The notes beneath the pieces were generated by a model. That model had not been told where the DNA came from and made no database searches. It saw nothing but the letters and a program-made list of their open reading frames with translations. This document shows, in pieces, positions 1 to 11,900 of a stretch of DNA of 64,000 bases (within the stretch, counting starts at the first letter, position 1; every line of letters begins with the position of its first letter). The translations under genes were made by a program, and so were the position numbers. The stretch comes from Plectrocnemia conspersa (Eukaryota > Arthropoda > Insecta > Trichoptera > Polycentropodidae). Location: positions 1,054,001 to 1,118,000 of the forward strand of contig VTFK01000057.1 in NCBI GenBank assembly GCA_009617715.1, written 5' to 3'.

Positions 1-301
1 CCTAACGTTACATATGAAAACCATGTATGTACGACCATTTTTATTAAAAATGTTTTTTTATCTTACTAAATAATATAATAAATATAAAAAAATATTTCAT
101 AATTACTCAAATTATTAATGTAAAACACAGCTGATATAATAAAGAATGACTTATTAGATTTAGGTTACACTGTGATACTTATAATATATTCAAGGGGAAA
201 GGAATAGACCTTTAAATAAAACAAACATAGCGATGTAATTTTTTTTAATTTAAACTTATTCGTTAATATCACATAATTATATATGTATATGAAATTATAA
301 C

Positions 302-704
302 TAGGGCTGTGGAGTCGTTAAAAAAAACACGACTCCGATTCCGATATTTACCAACAACACGACTCCACTCCGACTCAAAAAAGTTTAATTTTATCAAGTG
401 GTTTTCCTACCTTTGCAAATAGGCAAATTTTCCTTGTTATATGCATAAAAAAAAAACAATAAATTTATTAATTATTTATTTGATTTTTTCATAAAAACAA
501 CACTGTTCCTTCGTCTACTATATTGGGACTCAAATGAGGACGTTTTATTTCCTCTTGTTCATTGAGATATTTTTCAAAATCGCTTTCAGATTCAGCGGTT
601 TTGAATGAAGATGATGATAATTCAAGTATTGATTGATCAAAGCTGCCTGATATCGTCTCGTTTCTCACTCGAAGGCCTTTCATACGAATGGTTGATTCAA
701 ACAA
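302..704 (-). mobile_element. hAT-like element 3' end (terminus plus possible transposase C-terminus)
   Basis: On the minus strand an open stretch of about 70 codons ends in a stop at 489. It is acidic and Ser-rich (SSSSFKTAESESDFEKYLNE), resembling the region before the C-terminal dimerisation segment of hAT transposases, but I cannot show a full hAT motif. Between 302 and 375 the sequence carries repeated GGAGTCG/CGACTCC blocks starting AGGGCTGTGGAGTCG, a style of terminus I associate with hAT elements. No target duplication was found. On its upstream side (about 705-711) it abuts the inverted zinc-finger copy, so the element is truncated or rearranged. Assignment rests on composition and terminus style and is tentative. 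Confidence 0.35.
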
Positions 705-710
705 ATTAGC

Positions 711-979
711 GAGTTTTGGATGTGTTCTTTAAGATATAGCTTACATTTGCATACTTTACCACATATATCACATACCACATAATTATTTGTGTGAACATTT
801 TTGGCATGTTTGCTAAGGCTAGTTTTTAGAGTGAACACCTTTCCACACTTCTCGCATTGATGATTAGAATTAGTCAGAAATTGTAGTCTTTTCCCGATTG
901 TTACGTTTTACATTAGTTTGTACTTTTGATGTAATGTGAGGTAAGTTTTGCGCTTGAACATCTTTCCACATTTGTCGCA
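711..979 (-). pseudogene. Inverted, damaged partial copy of the C2H2 zinc-finger gene
   Basis: Read on the minus strand this stretch is nearly identical to 2123-2406 of the neighbouring zinc-finger gene and covers the fingers from CDKCGKMF through CDICGKVC. It lacks 13 bases in the linker between two fingers and 2 bases shortly after, so each change shifts the frame although together they restore it. Homology stops sharply at 711, where hAT-like sequence begins, and at about 979. No start, promoter or complete finger array is present, so it is read as a recent inverted partial duplication, not a gene. The high identity argues for young age or gene conversion. Confidence 0.75.
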
Positions 980-1084
980 ACGAATTATTATTATTGAACG
1001 GTAGGCGTCCCGTTTAGGCCAAAAACACACTGATGTCTAATTCTGAGCGACGGTTCATTACGACTAAGTTTACAATTTGCTACG

Positions 1085-2512
1085 ATGGCCTTTACTAACT
1101 TGATTAAAACAGGTTATTTATAGTCAGATGTATTATTTCGAATAATATAATGTACTCACTAATATAAATTGTTCATTCTGTAGAACCGGGCATTGATAAA
1201 CAAGACGAGACTTTTGGTCTGACAGACGATATGGGATTACATACAGTAAAAGTACGTTTGAGTATAATAATATATAATTACATGTGCATTAATAGAATAT
1301 ATTGTTTTTAGCTTGAACCCATCATAATAAAGCACGAAAAAGAATACCAAAATAATATCGACGAATACGACGATATGTTAGAATTAGGTATGAGAATGTT
1401 TGATCGTATTTAACAATGTCTTATTTATTAATTAATGTGTGTTTTTAGATTCCCATGATGTTAAGGATATACTTATTAAGAACAATGTGAATACACCACC
1501 TGATTCTAGTAGTAATTTGGTGCATTTTAATTGTGGCAAGTGTTCGGGGGTATTTACAAGTGAATCTACCCTCTTAACGCATATAACAGATGTTCATTGT
1601 CTCGATTCAAGACACCTTCAGTGTGTATTTTGTGATGAAACTTTTAATAATTCGTTGAGCCATTTGAATCATATCCATATGCACATCTGTCAAATGAACT
1701 CGTGTATAAAAGATACATATCATAATAATGTTGAGCGTCATATTATGTATCCATTTAAATGTGTCAAGTGTGAAGAAGCATTTACGACTAGTACCTCTCT
1801 TAGTACACATAAAACGAGATTTAAACATCATGATCCTAATCATGTTCAATACAAATGCGAACATTGTGAAAAAATACTTAAAAAAAATACTTTTTATAAA
1901 CATGTTCAGCGTCATATTCTTCCCTATAGCTTAAAATGTGACTATTGCGATAGAAAGTTTCAAGCCAAATATGACCTTAGTACCCACATTTTGAAAGCTC
2001 ATAGAGATCAACTACCTAAAAATGATGGCTTTAAATGTGATAAGTGTGGAAAGGTGTTCCAACACAAAAGTTACCTTTCGGTACATATTAAACATGTTCA
2101 CACCGAGCACGTTGGTTTTGAATGCGACAAATGTGGAAAGATGTTCAAGCGCAAAATTTACCTCACATTACATCAAAAGTACAGACACTTGGATTCAGAT
2201 AATGTAAAACGTCACAATCGGGAAAAGACTACAGTTTCTGACTCTAATTCTAATCATCAATGCGAGAAGTGTGGAAAGGTGTTCACTCTAAAAACTAGCC
2301 TTAGCAAACATGCCAAAAATGCTCACACAAATAATTATGTGGTATGTGATATATGTGGTAAAGTATGCAAATGTAAGCTATATCTTAAAGAACACATCCA
2401 AAACTCTCACTCTAACTTTGAATGTGACATGTGTGGGAAAGGGTTTAAACAGAAAATTTTTCTTTTTGCGCATAAAAAATATAGTCACGGTAATTCTGAT
2501 AATGGTAAATGA
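1085..2512 (+). CDS. C2H2 multi-zinc-finger protein, four exons
   Basis: Exons are 1085-1112, 1184-1251, 1312-1387 and 1449-2512, joined through GT-AG introns in phases 1, 0 and 1, giving 411 codons plus stop. The ATG at 1085 has A at -3 and G at +4. The first about 60 residues are acidic and include IIIKHE, which fits a sumoylation consensus. From about residue 78 on there are ten recognisable C2H2 fingers (for example CDKCGKVFQHKSYLSVH and CEKCGKVFTLKTSLSKH) plus one degenerate unit after the second finger. Linkers are irregular, not the TGEKP type. Such proteins are nuclear DNA-binding factors; target and biological role cannot be told from sequence. No ZAD or BTB domain is seen, so the family within C2H2 proteins is open. 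AATAAA lies 86 bases after the stop. Confidence 0.8.
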
Positions 2513-2597
2513 AAAAAATTGTAAAAAAGTACAACCCCGATTCTGTTTGCGTATTGCTGTTTTTACTCAGCAAAATTGTGTAACATCAGATTTCTGC

Positions 2598-2603
2598 AAT
2601 AAA
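2598..2603 (+). promoter_or_regulatory. Polyadenylation signal of the zinc-finger gene
   Basis: AATAAA lies 86 bases after the TGA of the zinc-finger gene, on the same strand, in an AT-rich stretch. It is the first canonical signal after the stop. Confidence 0.5.
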
Positions 2604-2892
2604 TATTTAATGTACCATAAGAAAAAAATCGCCTTATATATTATCAACCTTTTTAATAATAAGAAACTACATTCAGCCAAGGAATTAATTTAATGTGTGT
2701 ATAAGAATATTATATATCATTTTTATTTTTTTGTGCCATTATCAATTTGCTAAACTTTAACTGTATATTAATAGATCTTAAAAACTCGCTAAGGTTAACG
2801 CATTCTTTCACATAATATGCATAAAAGTCATTTGAAAATTTTCTCTTTGCCTATATACTTATCATTTCATTATGTAAATATATGCCATAATA

Positions 2893-3078
2893 AAGCGAAG
2901 AACTAGAAAGGGAGCGATTTTGGATCAAGCTACTAGATGGGGTAGTACATGCTTAATGATTCAGCGACTTATTGAACTTAAATTTTACCTCGAGGACATG
3001 GCTTACCGGAACGTGACTATGACTGAAATGCAATGGAAAGAAGTAGAGGAACTTGAAGTTTTTCTTCGCTATCCTTAA
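2893..3078 (+). mobile_element. hAT transposase fragment (central catalytic region)
   Basis: An open frame of 61 codons ending in TAA at 3076-3078 reads TRKGAILDQATRWGSTCLMI and continues QRLIELKFYLED, then acidic and aromatic residues. The DxxTRWxST...RLxEL pattern is characteristic of ZBED/hAT transposases, where it precedes the large insertion domain. No start, no terminal repeats and no remaining transposase lie next to it, so it is a dead fragment. Its orientation is opposite to the hAT-like piece at 302-704, so the two need not be from one insertion. Confidence 0.6.
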
Positions 3079-4480
3079 TATGGCGCCCCCATGCAAGTAC
3101 CGCCTGGGGCGGCCCGCCCCCCATAGCTACGCAACTGATTCCGATGTAATTTCACTGAAATGACATATTTTTAAAAATATTTACGGGATAGATTCGAGAC
3201 TGTGTTTTTAGATTTTCTTTGAGGAATAATCCGAGAATTTCTGATTCAGAATCAGTGACGTCATTTTAACATTTTTCAGGGGGGCGGAGTAAAAGTTGAC
3301 AAGTCAGTGGTCGTATTTCTCTAAGTGACGTGCATTTTTCTGACCAAATTCAAGAGGGACAAATGCCCCCACTTTCCCCCTTCCCAAATGACGTCCCTGC
3401 ATTTGAAAGACTAACTGCTTAGCAAAGAAAAATTAGGTTATACCAGTTGCTGTGCATTTTAAATCTTCGCATTTTGCTTCAAATTAATTTTGCGTAAGAA
3501 TCTTTCTAATCGATGCACAAACACAGATTGATCATTAAAAAAAAATGATTGTGTCTGAATAGTGTGATTAAAATTTCTAATTATTACATCTGTTCAGGGC
3601 CGCAGAGAGAAAAAATTGATCCTCGGTGCTTATTATTGCTGTGCCTCCCTCCCCCCTAAGTGTTATCTAAAATATAATATTTGAAGACTCAATTATGCGT
3701 TTTCTTGTATAAACGAAAATCATACTAAAAAATGTAAATTAAATTCATTTCATAATTTATTCACTGTGACCCATGGAGAATTATAAAAAGTCATACTAAT
3801 AGATAAAGAAACGGAAATCCGGTACTCGGAAACTCAGACTGTTTATTTTATATTAAAAAAAAAAAAAAACATATCGATTGCTCGCCTGAATCTCTAATAA
3901 AATTATACACCTTTTTTCCATTTTATAATAAATAATCTGGGCCTAGGTTATTTACATTGGCTAGACACCCCCCCCCCCACTCGTCGGGCCTGCATCTGTA
4001 TTGAGGATACGATGACATATTATAAATGCTCATTTTGAATTCAACGTATTTATTATACGTGTTTAATCACTTAAACGCCAGTAACTCAACTTTGGAGTCA
4101 CTCCATACGCCACTATCTCACTAGAGCAGTGGTCATCACGATATCCACTTTTCATCCAAAAACACGCGTACGATTTACTCACACAATCATATTGTAGGAG
4201 TTACTGTGATATTATATATATTTTATTTTGTGCGAAATATGTTTATTTTTATAACCGGATGTGACACAGACGAAATCCTGGTTATGCCGCTTCAACAAGA
4301 ACAAGCGAGACAACGAATATTCTTACGCGCATGTATCGCTTCTCTCTCGCATACGACTGTATACGTAAACAACGCACTTACAAAATTATTGCAGTACGAA
4401 TATTTGACGTATCTGTTACCAGCAAACTATTTTGGATTCGATACTCACAATTTTTCAGTGACTTTTTAAAAATTGAAAAT
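3079..4480. other. Gene-free spacer with dispersed repeats
   Basis: The stretch 3139-3309 is one copy of a repeat seen again in inverse orientation in the LRP1 intron at 56055-56183 and 58497-58555. A C-run lies near 3969. Short open frames around 4206-4516 have no recognisable motif. I see no gene. Confidence 0.5.
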
Positions 4481-4488
4481 GAGCTACT

Positions 4489-4530
4489 AATCTTCTTCTA
4501 CATCATTAGAAAGTGATGTAGAAGAAGATT
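4489..4530. repeat. Perfect inverted repeat, 17-bp stem with 8-base loop
   Basis: The arms 4489-4505 and 4514-4530 are exact reverse complements around an 8-base loop. The + strand also reads as a short acidic open frame (SLESDVEEDCWNETKEN then stop at about 4557), so the hairpin may be a chance product of a coding-like acidic repeat (Glu/Asp codons opposite Ser codons) or a hairpin element. Confidence 0.7.
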
Positions 4531-4984
4531 GTTGGAACGAAACCAAAGAAAACTGACTTCCAACTTAACCGTGATTTTATTTTTTAAATGTAATTATTTG
4601 TATTTTAAAATATGTGTATTTTCTATGTAAATTTTCTGTAAATATATTTTCTATGAATGTAAATTTATATTTATTATATGTATATAGTTTGTATCACTAT
4701 ATAACAAAAATATTTTAATAATTTTTGAAATGTTTTTAATTGCATATTTTAACTAATATATCATGTGTAAAAATTTACGATCTCTTCTAAACTCTCCAAT
4801 TTATGCCGATACGCTGCAGTTTCTCGATAATAACCCTTATTGCAGCGCAGGTAGAAACAAAAAAACACACAAACGTATTTTCGTGCGACGTATACGACTT
4901 TATTATTGTGACTGGGCTCTAGCACGCGCGAATGTATGTGTGTACGAATTGGACACTGACATTCACTGAAATATAGTGTAATAT

Positions 4985-5215
4985 CAAGTGCAAACAAACT
5001 ATGGAGTAATATACGAAATGCAACATCTGTCTTTTCTTCCGCTTATTTTCCCTGAGATGGATTAGTTTGTATTTTGGTTAAGTTTAGGTTTGAACAGCAA
5101 ATGAATATTTCACAATTATCAAATTGAGTTTCATTTGCTTTTTAAAACAGCATATTAGCGCCTGTCAAATTAATTATATTTTTGCTAGTAGAATTTAGTT
5201 TATTTTTAAATTTAC
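4985..5215 (-). repeat. Dispersed repeat, third copy of the family in the exon 49/50 intron
   Basis: Read on the minus strand this region matches 57090-57350 and 57690-57985. Shared blocks include AAACTCAATTTGA, GCTGTTCAAACC, TAAGC followed by AAAAG, and ACTCCATAGTTTG. Divergence is larger than between the two intronic copies. No coding capacity was seen. Confidence 0.65.
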
Positions 5216-5699
5216 TGTAATATATCAGACCGAATTGTCTAGAACAATTTTGTTCGATTGTTAATAAAAAAAAATATATTTTATTTAAAATATGTACAAT
5301 TATGAAATTGGTTTAAAAAATGCAGATAAATTTAGAATTGCATTTAGGAAACAAAAAACAGAGGTTCGATAAAAAAATGTCAGTAAGAAGAAGGAGAAGG
5401 GTTCCTAAACTTTAACCGTCAGCTTAAAATGTTGTTTAAAGTTAGTACTTCAAAATTAATTACAACGGCAGATAATGTATGATAACAAAAAAAAATATTA
5501 TTAATAAAAATAAAAAATTGTCGAATGACATTCGACATAGGACTGGAAAGGGTTAATCTTGTAATAAACGTTTACATAAAAAGTACCACTGATAGCGCCT
5601 GTAATGATTACCTAAAAAAACAAAGTAATTTTATTTTTGGCCAAATATTAGGCATGAACGCCATAATTAAAAATTAGCGCATTTAAAAAAAAATAAAAC

Positions 5700-5861
5700 A
5701 CCACCAACAAATGAAAATTCGAATCAACCGCCGCTCGTCGTCAACATTGCACAGTAGCGCTCCTCAGCGGCCGTCAGCGCAACACTCCGATTCAGTCGCG
5801 ATTGTACCATCGCTGGGATCGTTCGTGTTGCGCTCGCCGTGTGTCGCCCTCGCGACGAGGG
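5700..5861 (+). promoter_or_regulatory. Probable core promoter and 5' UTR of the LRP1-like gene
   Basis: Composition changes abruptly at about 5720 from AT-rich to GC-rich with many CpG dinucleotides, and stays so through the signal-peptide exon. No clear TATA box sits at a convincing distance. The first ATG in the signal-peptide frame is at 5862. The transcription start is not determined by sequence alone. Confidence 0.4.
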
Positions 5862-5931
5862 ATGGTCCGCCGGTGGTGCGGTTGGCTGGCGGCGGCGATC
5901 GTCGTCGTCGCCCTGACGCATGTCGCGGCCG
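5862..5931 (+). CDS. LRP1: LRP1 exon 1: signal peptide
   Basis: The ATG at 5862 has G at -3 and G at +4. It starts a peptide with basic residues RR at 3-4, a hydrophobic stretch [16 protein letters not shown], and likely cleavage after VAA. The exon ends at 5931 with donor GTGAGT in phase 1. Joining to 36222 gives codon GAC and the mature start [13 protein letters not shown], so both phase and sense fit. The intervening intron is 30,290 bases. The next acceptor in the right phase that opens an LDL-A repeat is the one at 36220-36221. The main uncertainty is whether a small exon is hidden in the large intron. Confidence 0.8.
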
Positions 5932-8900
5932 GTGAGTGTCTCCCTGAGCCAATTTTATCTCATACCTTTTTTCCGTTCATCTCGTCTTCGCAGCATCTGA
6001 ACCCCCGCGTTCTTTCGCACCGCGCCGAATGTCGTTCGATCGACGTTTAGCTCCTAACCACACGCACCGTCTAATACCACACAACAAATCAGACGAACAC
6101 TGATAATATTAACGAAGCCGTGAAATAAAATAAAAAATAACTCCCGCGTTGTTTACATCTATGCCGGCACGTTTTGCTCAAGCTCCAGTATTTATGTACC
6201 CGATGTTTTTATTTGCGAGCATATTTGATGCGAGAACCAGACGTCCTTTGGTTTCGGCGCCACTGTTTGTTTTTTTTGCTGTTCAATTTAATGATGCCAG
6301 ATTGATACGTCGATAGTGCGAAAAAAGCTTCAGTGTGAGGTGACCATTGATAAATAGTATCTCATTTGAGACACTATCGATTGTTTCATTCATAAAAACA
6401 TTAGTGTCATTCATAATTATGCTGAGTTTATCTCCGTTTTACATACATGTAGAAAAATGTTAAGCTTCCACTTCACTCTCCGAAAGTAGGCGACAGTTGG
6501 CCAAGGACGGGAAATATAATGTGAAAATTCGGGCTTACTTCGGTCGAGCTCGGTTGTCCCCGCGCTAAAATCTCTCGCAAGTTCTCCGAGGTCACCGCGA
6601 ACGGAGGTAAACTGGGGGTAATTTTGGTCGAGGCGGCCGACTTCGTCGCCTCCGAAAATTTCGCTTTCCGAAAGTAATACCGAAGACGCTTCGAGCGCGA
6701 GCGGCGAGATGTTTCCCCTTTCGCTCTCTCGCGTGACGAGAGAGAGATAGAGATGGTTTATCGCAAACTGAGATAGAACGATTCAATTTTAATATGGGCG
6801 TCTTCACGATCGCGCCACTGTTTGGTATTTTTGCCCGATCTGGACGGCCAAAATTATTTCACCACTTTAGTTGATTCCATAAGTGCTCTTAGTCAAATAT
6901 ATAATATTATAAGTGCTAAAAAATACAATTATTTAAAGTATTTCTTTAATTGTAGGCCCGAGGAATAGGAATTCCGTGTTGAACGGTCGTGCGAATTTCG
7001 CCGCGTAGCGTAAAAAAAAAAAATTGTATATGTCACAAATTTGCTGTTTTTTATTAAGAAAAAGTATTTGACTAGCATTTTATCATACTCGGTATCGTTT
7101 TTTTAAATATGTATATATTTAGTCATTTCAAACAAATTTTTATTTTATTTCATTAGTACGCGATCCACAATTTGACGTTTACTGATTTTACCACGGTAAC
7201 CATATTATTAAAAAAATTACAATCATTACAAAACTGTATTTTAAATTTGACGTTAACATTTCTTTAATTGTAGGCCCGAGGAAGAGGAATTCCGTGTTTA
7301 ACGGCCGTGCGTAGCGTAATAAAAAAAAAATTTAGCCGCGTAGCGTAAAAAAAAAAAAATTGTATATGTCACAAATTTGCTGTTTTATATTAAGAAAAAG
7401 TATTTGACTAGCATTTTATCATACCCGGTATCGTTTTTTTTTTTTAAATATGTGTATATTTGGTGATTCTGAACAAATTTTTTTTAGGTCGTAACTTTCG
7501 CGACTAAGCCCCGTCCCATTTTTTTAAGAATAATACATTTTTAAGGTATGCAATGTGTTAAAACCGCAAAAAATCCGCAGTCAATTTTGCATGTATCATA
7601 AAGAGAAAGACCTAAGCTATATATTGTATATAAAATCTCAATTCAGCAAATTGACTTTCCATACTTTTCCTTAAAAAAATAATAGAAATTATTCATTAGT
7701 TGCACACTTGAACGTTTCCTGTTTATTATTTATTAGTGACAGTGAAGCCTCGATTCAACATAAAATGTCTTATTTACTAACATTGATCTATTCCGGTGCA
7801 TTGCAATCATCCACCATCTCCTTTTTTCTCCATTTGGCTTTAATTTTTTTTTGTGTTTAAAACACGCACGTAGTTATAATACGCGAGGTTGAGAAGCGTG
7901 CACGCGTATGAAATTCCCGGCTGTGCGAACGCTCTTCGAAAAACTGCGACCTTGACCGACTTCGGTCGAACTTCCACTAGGACAACTTTCGGAGAGTGAA
8001 GTGCGGGTATTAGATATCTTACAAAAATTCTATAGACTACGATTTTAACTTACATTTCGACCCAGTTTCCGATTTTACCAATTTAAACAAGTTATTTTTT
8101 TAACTATTTTTTTAAATCTGCGACTATTAAGTTATTTCTTAATATTTCTGTCTGTCCTCCGGAGGCTTTTAATTTAAAAAAAATACATGAGTTATTTGGC
8201 CGCGCAACGAGAAATTTTACAGAATTTTTGCAAAACTTCACAAGTTTTAGGATTTTTCTCGATGACTATGAAATTTTGGAATATATGCTATTTAGCCGCA
8301 CAGAAAAAAACCCTAACATATATAAATTAATTTGTAATTGTAAATACAATCAAAATTAAATTGTGCTCTCTTATCCTACAACAGAACATTTCATAAACCC
8401 TAAAATTTTCATTTTCACGTACCTAGAAATTAATAAAATCGTTTTCTCACATTACTCTTCGCGTGGCCTGCGATCCAAAATATTTAGCTGTATTTCCAAA
8501 TGGTTATATTTATATTGGTGAAGTTGATATGTACCGATTTTAATTCATTAACTTTATTTTTCATTTTTTGCTCCAACTGGTGATTCTATCAGCGGCTGGT
8601 TTAAATTTTTCGGTAGTATTCGCTATTTATTTTCCCACTGCCAGGATTTCTGTATCATCCGCGAATGTTGCAATTGTGACATTCTCTATTTGTGACAAAT
8701 ATAGTATCTGCACTAGGACACTTTCTTGTGGCACTATGTTATTTCTTTTAATTGAGAATATTCGTCATTTTGTTTAATTCTGAAGATTCTGTCGGATGTG
8801 TAGATTCACGTAATTCTAAATATTGCTTCGGTAGCATACTGTTTAATTTTTGAATTAAGCTTCTGTGCAATACTTTATCAAAAGCTTAAGCAACATCTAA

Positions 8901-11900
8901 GAAAATAGCTGAACAAATATATTTTTTAATTTACTAAATTATAATAATGTTATCCCTTTTAGTTTAAGAGGGCCAATTTATAGGGCCATCATACCTATGC
9001 GAAAAATCGGCGCAAATTTTTAAAATTTAATTTATCATGTTCGATATTTTTGTACATACGCGACGTGTCAACATAAAAGGAATACATTTGATTTATCTCA
9101 GGCAAATGTAACGGTACCTAGCAGTTATGCGACAGAGAAATAACCGCGCCCTTTTTAATGATAGGGATGGCTGGCGAAGTAAAAACTAAAGCAGGTACTA
9201 TTTTTACTATATGTACATTTTTATCTCCATTTAGACATATTTTTACCGAAATAATCCAAAGATAGGCTTCATTAAACATTGGTGTTAAATATTTGCGAAT
9301 ATTTGCGACAGCACGATTTTATTACTTTTGACGTAGATTTTTTACTTCTGAGAAAAGAATAATTGTTTTTTGCGCTCTCCTATTAGTCAAAATTTGGCTT
9401 AGATGTTCTTCGTTTTATTCTTACTCATTTTAAATCGTAATATTATTAAAAAAAGTCCTAAATTGAATTGTAGCTTCTTATCTTTCCATATTTTGTATAC
9501 ATACTTTACATAGTATCTTATCATACCAATATTTCTGTCGTCGTTTCTGTTATTGTTTCGGTCCTTTTTAGTGGGACCGGCGATTGAAAAGTAGCCGAAA
9601 TTTTCTTTCATTTTTAAACTTTAAAATAAGTAAAATGAAAACAATGACGTCATATTTACGCAAAAATAAAGAAAGAAATGTAACGCAGATTGACAATGTT
9701 TTTTAAACATTAAAAATACTGTAAAATTATGTGCCGGAACGCCGTTCCACCGCGTTACACGAGAAAAAAAGCCCTGCATATATATTATTTTGCTGTAGAT
9801 CAATTTTATAATCCTGCTGACCAAGTAATAACTTTTTTCGTGACTATTTATTTTGAATACGCATAAATATTAAGCTGACTAAAGATGTGCTTACTTGCTG
9901 ATAATATTTAGTTTGTTTGCTAACCACATATTGAGCTTGATATTTTTTACTAACGACAAAAACGTAGTATGATGTCCAAATGATTTAATAGCTTTTTTTT
10001 CTTGTTAACCCAACATTTAAATGGCGAATCATTTAATAATTTTATTACACAAAACACATTTGTATTGGCAATATACGTAAATCTAAAATTTAAATCACTT
10101 GAAATACTTCAATATTGGTCTGTTCTTATGTAACACTTGTTCTTTTATTTTAGATTTTGAAGAGTATGTAATTCCGTTTCTTCTCCAGGCATAAACGTGT
10201 CAGTAATAATATTTGACCCTCATAATATTTGTTTTGTTAATTTTTTTTAGTTTAGATTTTAGAATCATATTTAAATATGTACTTTATATGAAACACGTAA
10301 TTTCGCTAAATTTATACGGTACATTAATTAACCTTACACGGAACATTCATTTAGAAACGCTTATCTAGACGAAAAAGTGACAATTTTGTTACTCTTGCTT
10401 GACTTTTGATAGATTCTGCATCTGGACAAAATGTCTAAAAAATGAATGATTGTATGCTTTATATTTTATAAATTGTGTAAAATTTACGATTTAATGCGAT
10501 TTTTACTCAAAAATATCATTCAATATAAATTATATATTTGGCAATATATTTATATTGAATGTTCAGGTTAATGGTGTAGATAAGAAAATAATGTATATTT
10601 TGAACTATAGTCATTCGGGTTTTTTCGTTATTTCTGAGTCAAGTAAAATAATTGAGGCAATTCATTCGTTTTAAAATTTTATTTTAAATAAAATTTATGA
10701 ATTCATAAATTATTTTTATGTATTATCTATCTAATTTTATTTGAATTGAATGAAAATTTCTAAGCAATATGTTCAAAAAAATTGTGCTGCGCGGTCAAAC
10801 GCAACATAAAAATATAACAATTTATAAAACATTATGAGATTTGTCTAAGATGGATATCTAAGTCAGTTCTTAATCTTTTTCAAAGTAAGTACAATTCTTC
10901 GGAAGTCGCACAGTACTTATATTTTTTTTATCATTAATCGTAGCATTGCTGGAAATTAATTTCTGGCTAATTCGTCAGTTTCATTTTCAATTCATTGAAG
11001 TTGTTGAAAACATGAAGGAATGTGGCGCATGACTGCAAATAATTGATAAGGTAGTAAACGCTTCATTGAAACAATGTGATTCGATTTACTTAGGCTATAT
11101 TATTTTTTCATTCATGTCGGAAATTTAAAAGAAAAATATGTTATTATGCATTTCCTTCATCATCCGTCTCATCAATGTCTTTAATAAGTAAAAATATAAT
11201 TCTCCTTATCAATTTATACAAACAATAAATCTGGACTGAAGGTTTTGCAACTAAGGATATTTTTAATTACCGTTAATTCACGTATTGAAGTATCTTATCA
11301 TCTATAAATGCCCCTTCTTACAATTTATAATAATTATTATTAGACATTTGCCGTTTGATTTCGGGAACACATGATTCGTCTCATGTTATTACTTCATCCA
11401 AAAAAATGGCCCAATTATGAGCCATCTCAGCAAATACTGACACATGTGTAAAACGTCTGCTAAAATTCTTTAAATTGCATATGAGCCAAACTTGTATTTT
11501 CTGTCTAAATCATCTGACACTCGATCGCCAGTCTTTCGCTATCAAATCTCGCAAAAGTTCCATAAGTTGAACGTTTGCTGAATAATTTCATCTTCACCTT
11601 TCTCTTGACTCGCTTTGAAGGCTCTGTGCAATCTAAAATCATTTTTTTTTAAATACGTTGAATAATGAGGTATCAAAGCACAAACAGAGGTAGCGCAGCA
11701 CTTCCTCGAACAACGAAATGTTACGTTGCCTAGCCATGTATAGGCAATCCAATACATTTACCTTTAATGCACAGATTAACCGTTGATCGAAAAAATATTT
11801 GCCTATTAATATTTACATGGTATTACAGTAGAAATGTTACGGGGCCGGACGTCGATGCGCCGCGACCGGCCGTCGTTTACTCGCCGTGTTCTCCGCTCAA

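Larger units (their letters stand above)
6469..8003. mobile_element. 1.5-kb element bounded by 19-bp perfect inverted repeats
   Basis: CACTTCACTCTCCGAAAGT at 6469-6487 is the exact reverse complement of 7985-8003. The interior begins GC-rich on both sides (CTTCGGTCGA occurs near both ends) and contains a direct duplication (see 6948-7145 and 7259-7480). No open frame of transposase type is seen, so it would be non-autonomous. A clear target duplication was not found outside the repeats, so superfamily is unassigned. Confidence 0.5.

Noticed and set aside
1439..1446. GTG at 1439 as start of the zinc-finger gene
   Set aside because: It lies in an intron just before acceptor TTTTTAG. Upstream exons joining in frame to an ATG at 1085 explain the gene better.
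1607..1915. Minus-strand open stretch of 102 codons
   Set aside because: It lies opposite the zinc-finger exon and reflects the antisense of Cys/His/Lys-rich codons.
1728..1934. Plus-strand open stretch in another frame of the zinc-finger exon
   Set aside because: Shadow of the real finger-encoding frame; no domain.
5724..5952. Minus-strand frames of 60-65 codons opposite LRP1 exon 1
   Set aside because: GC-rich sequence opens several frames. Only the + frame gives a signal peptide and a matching splice.
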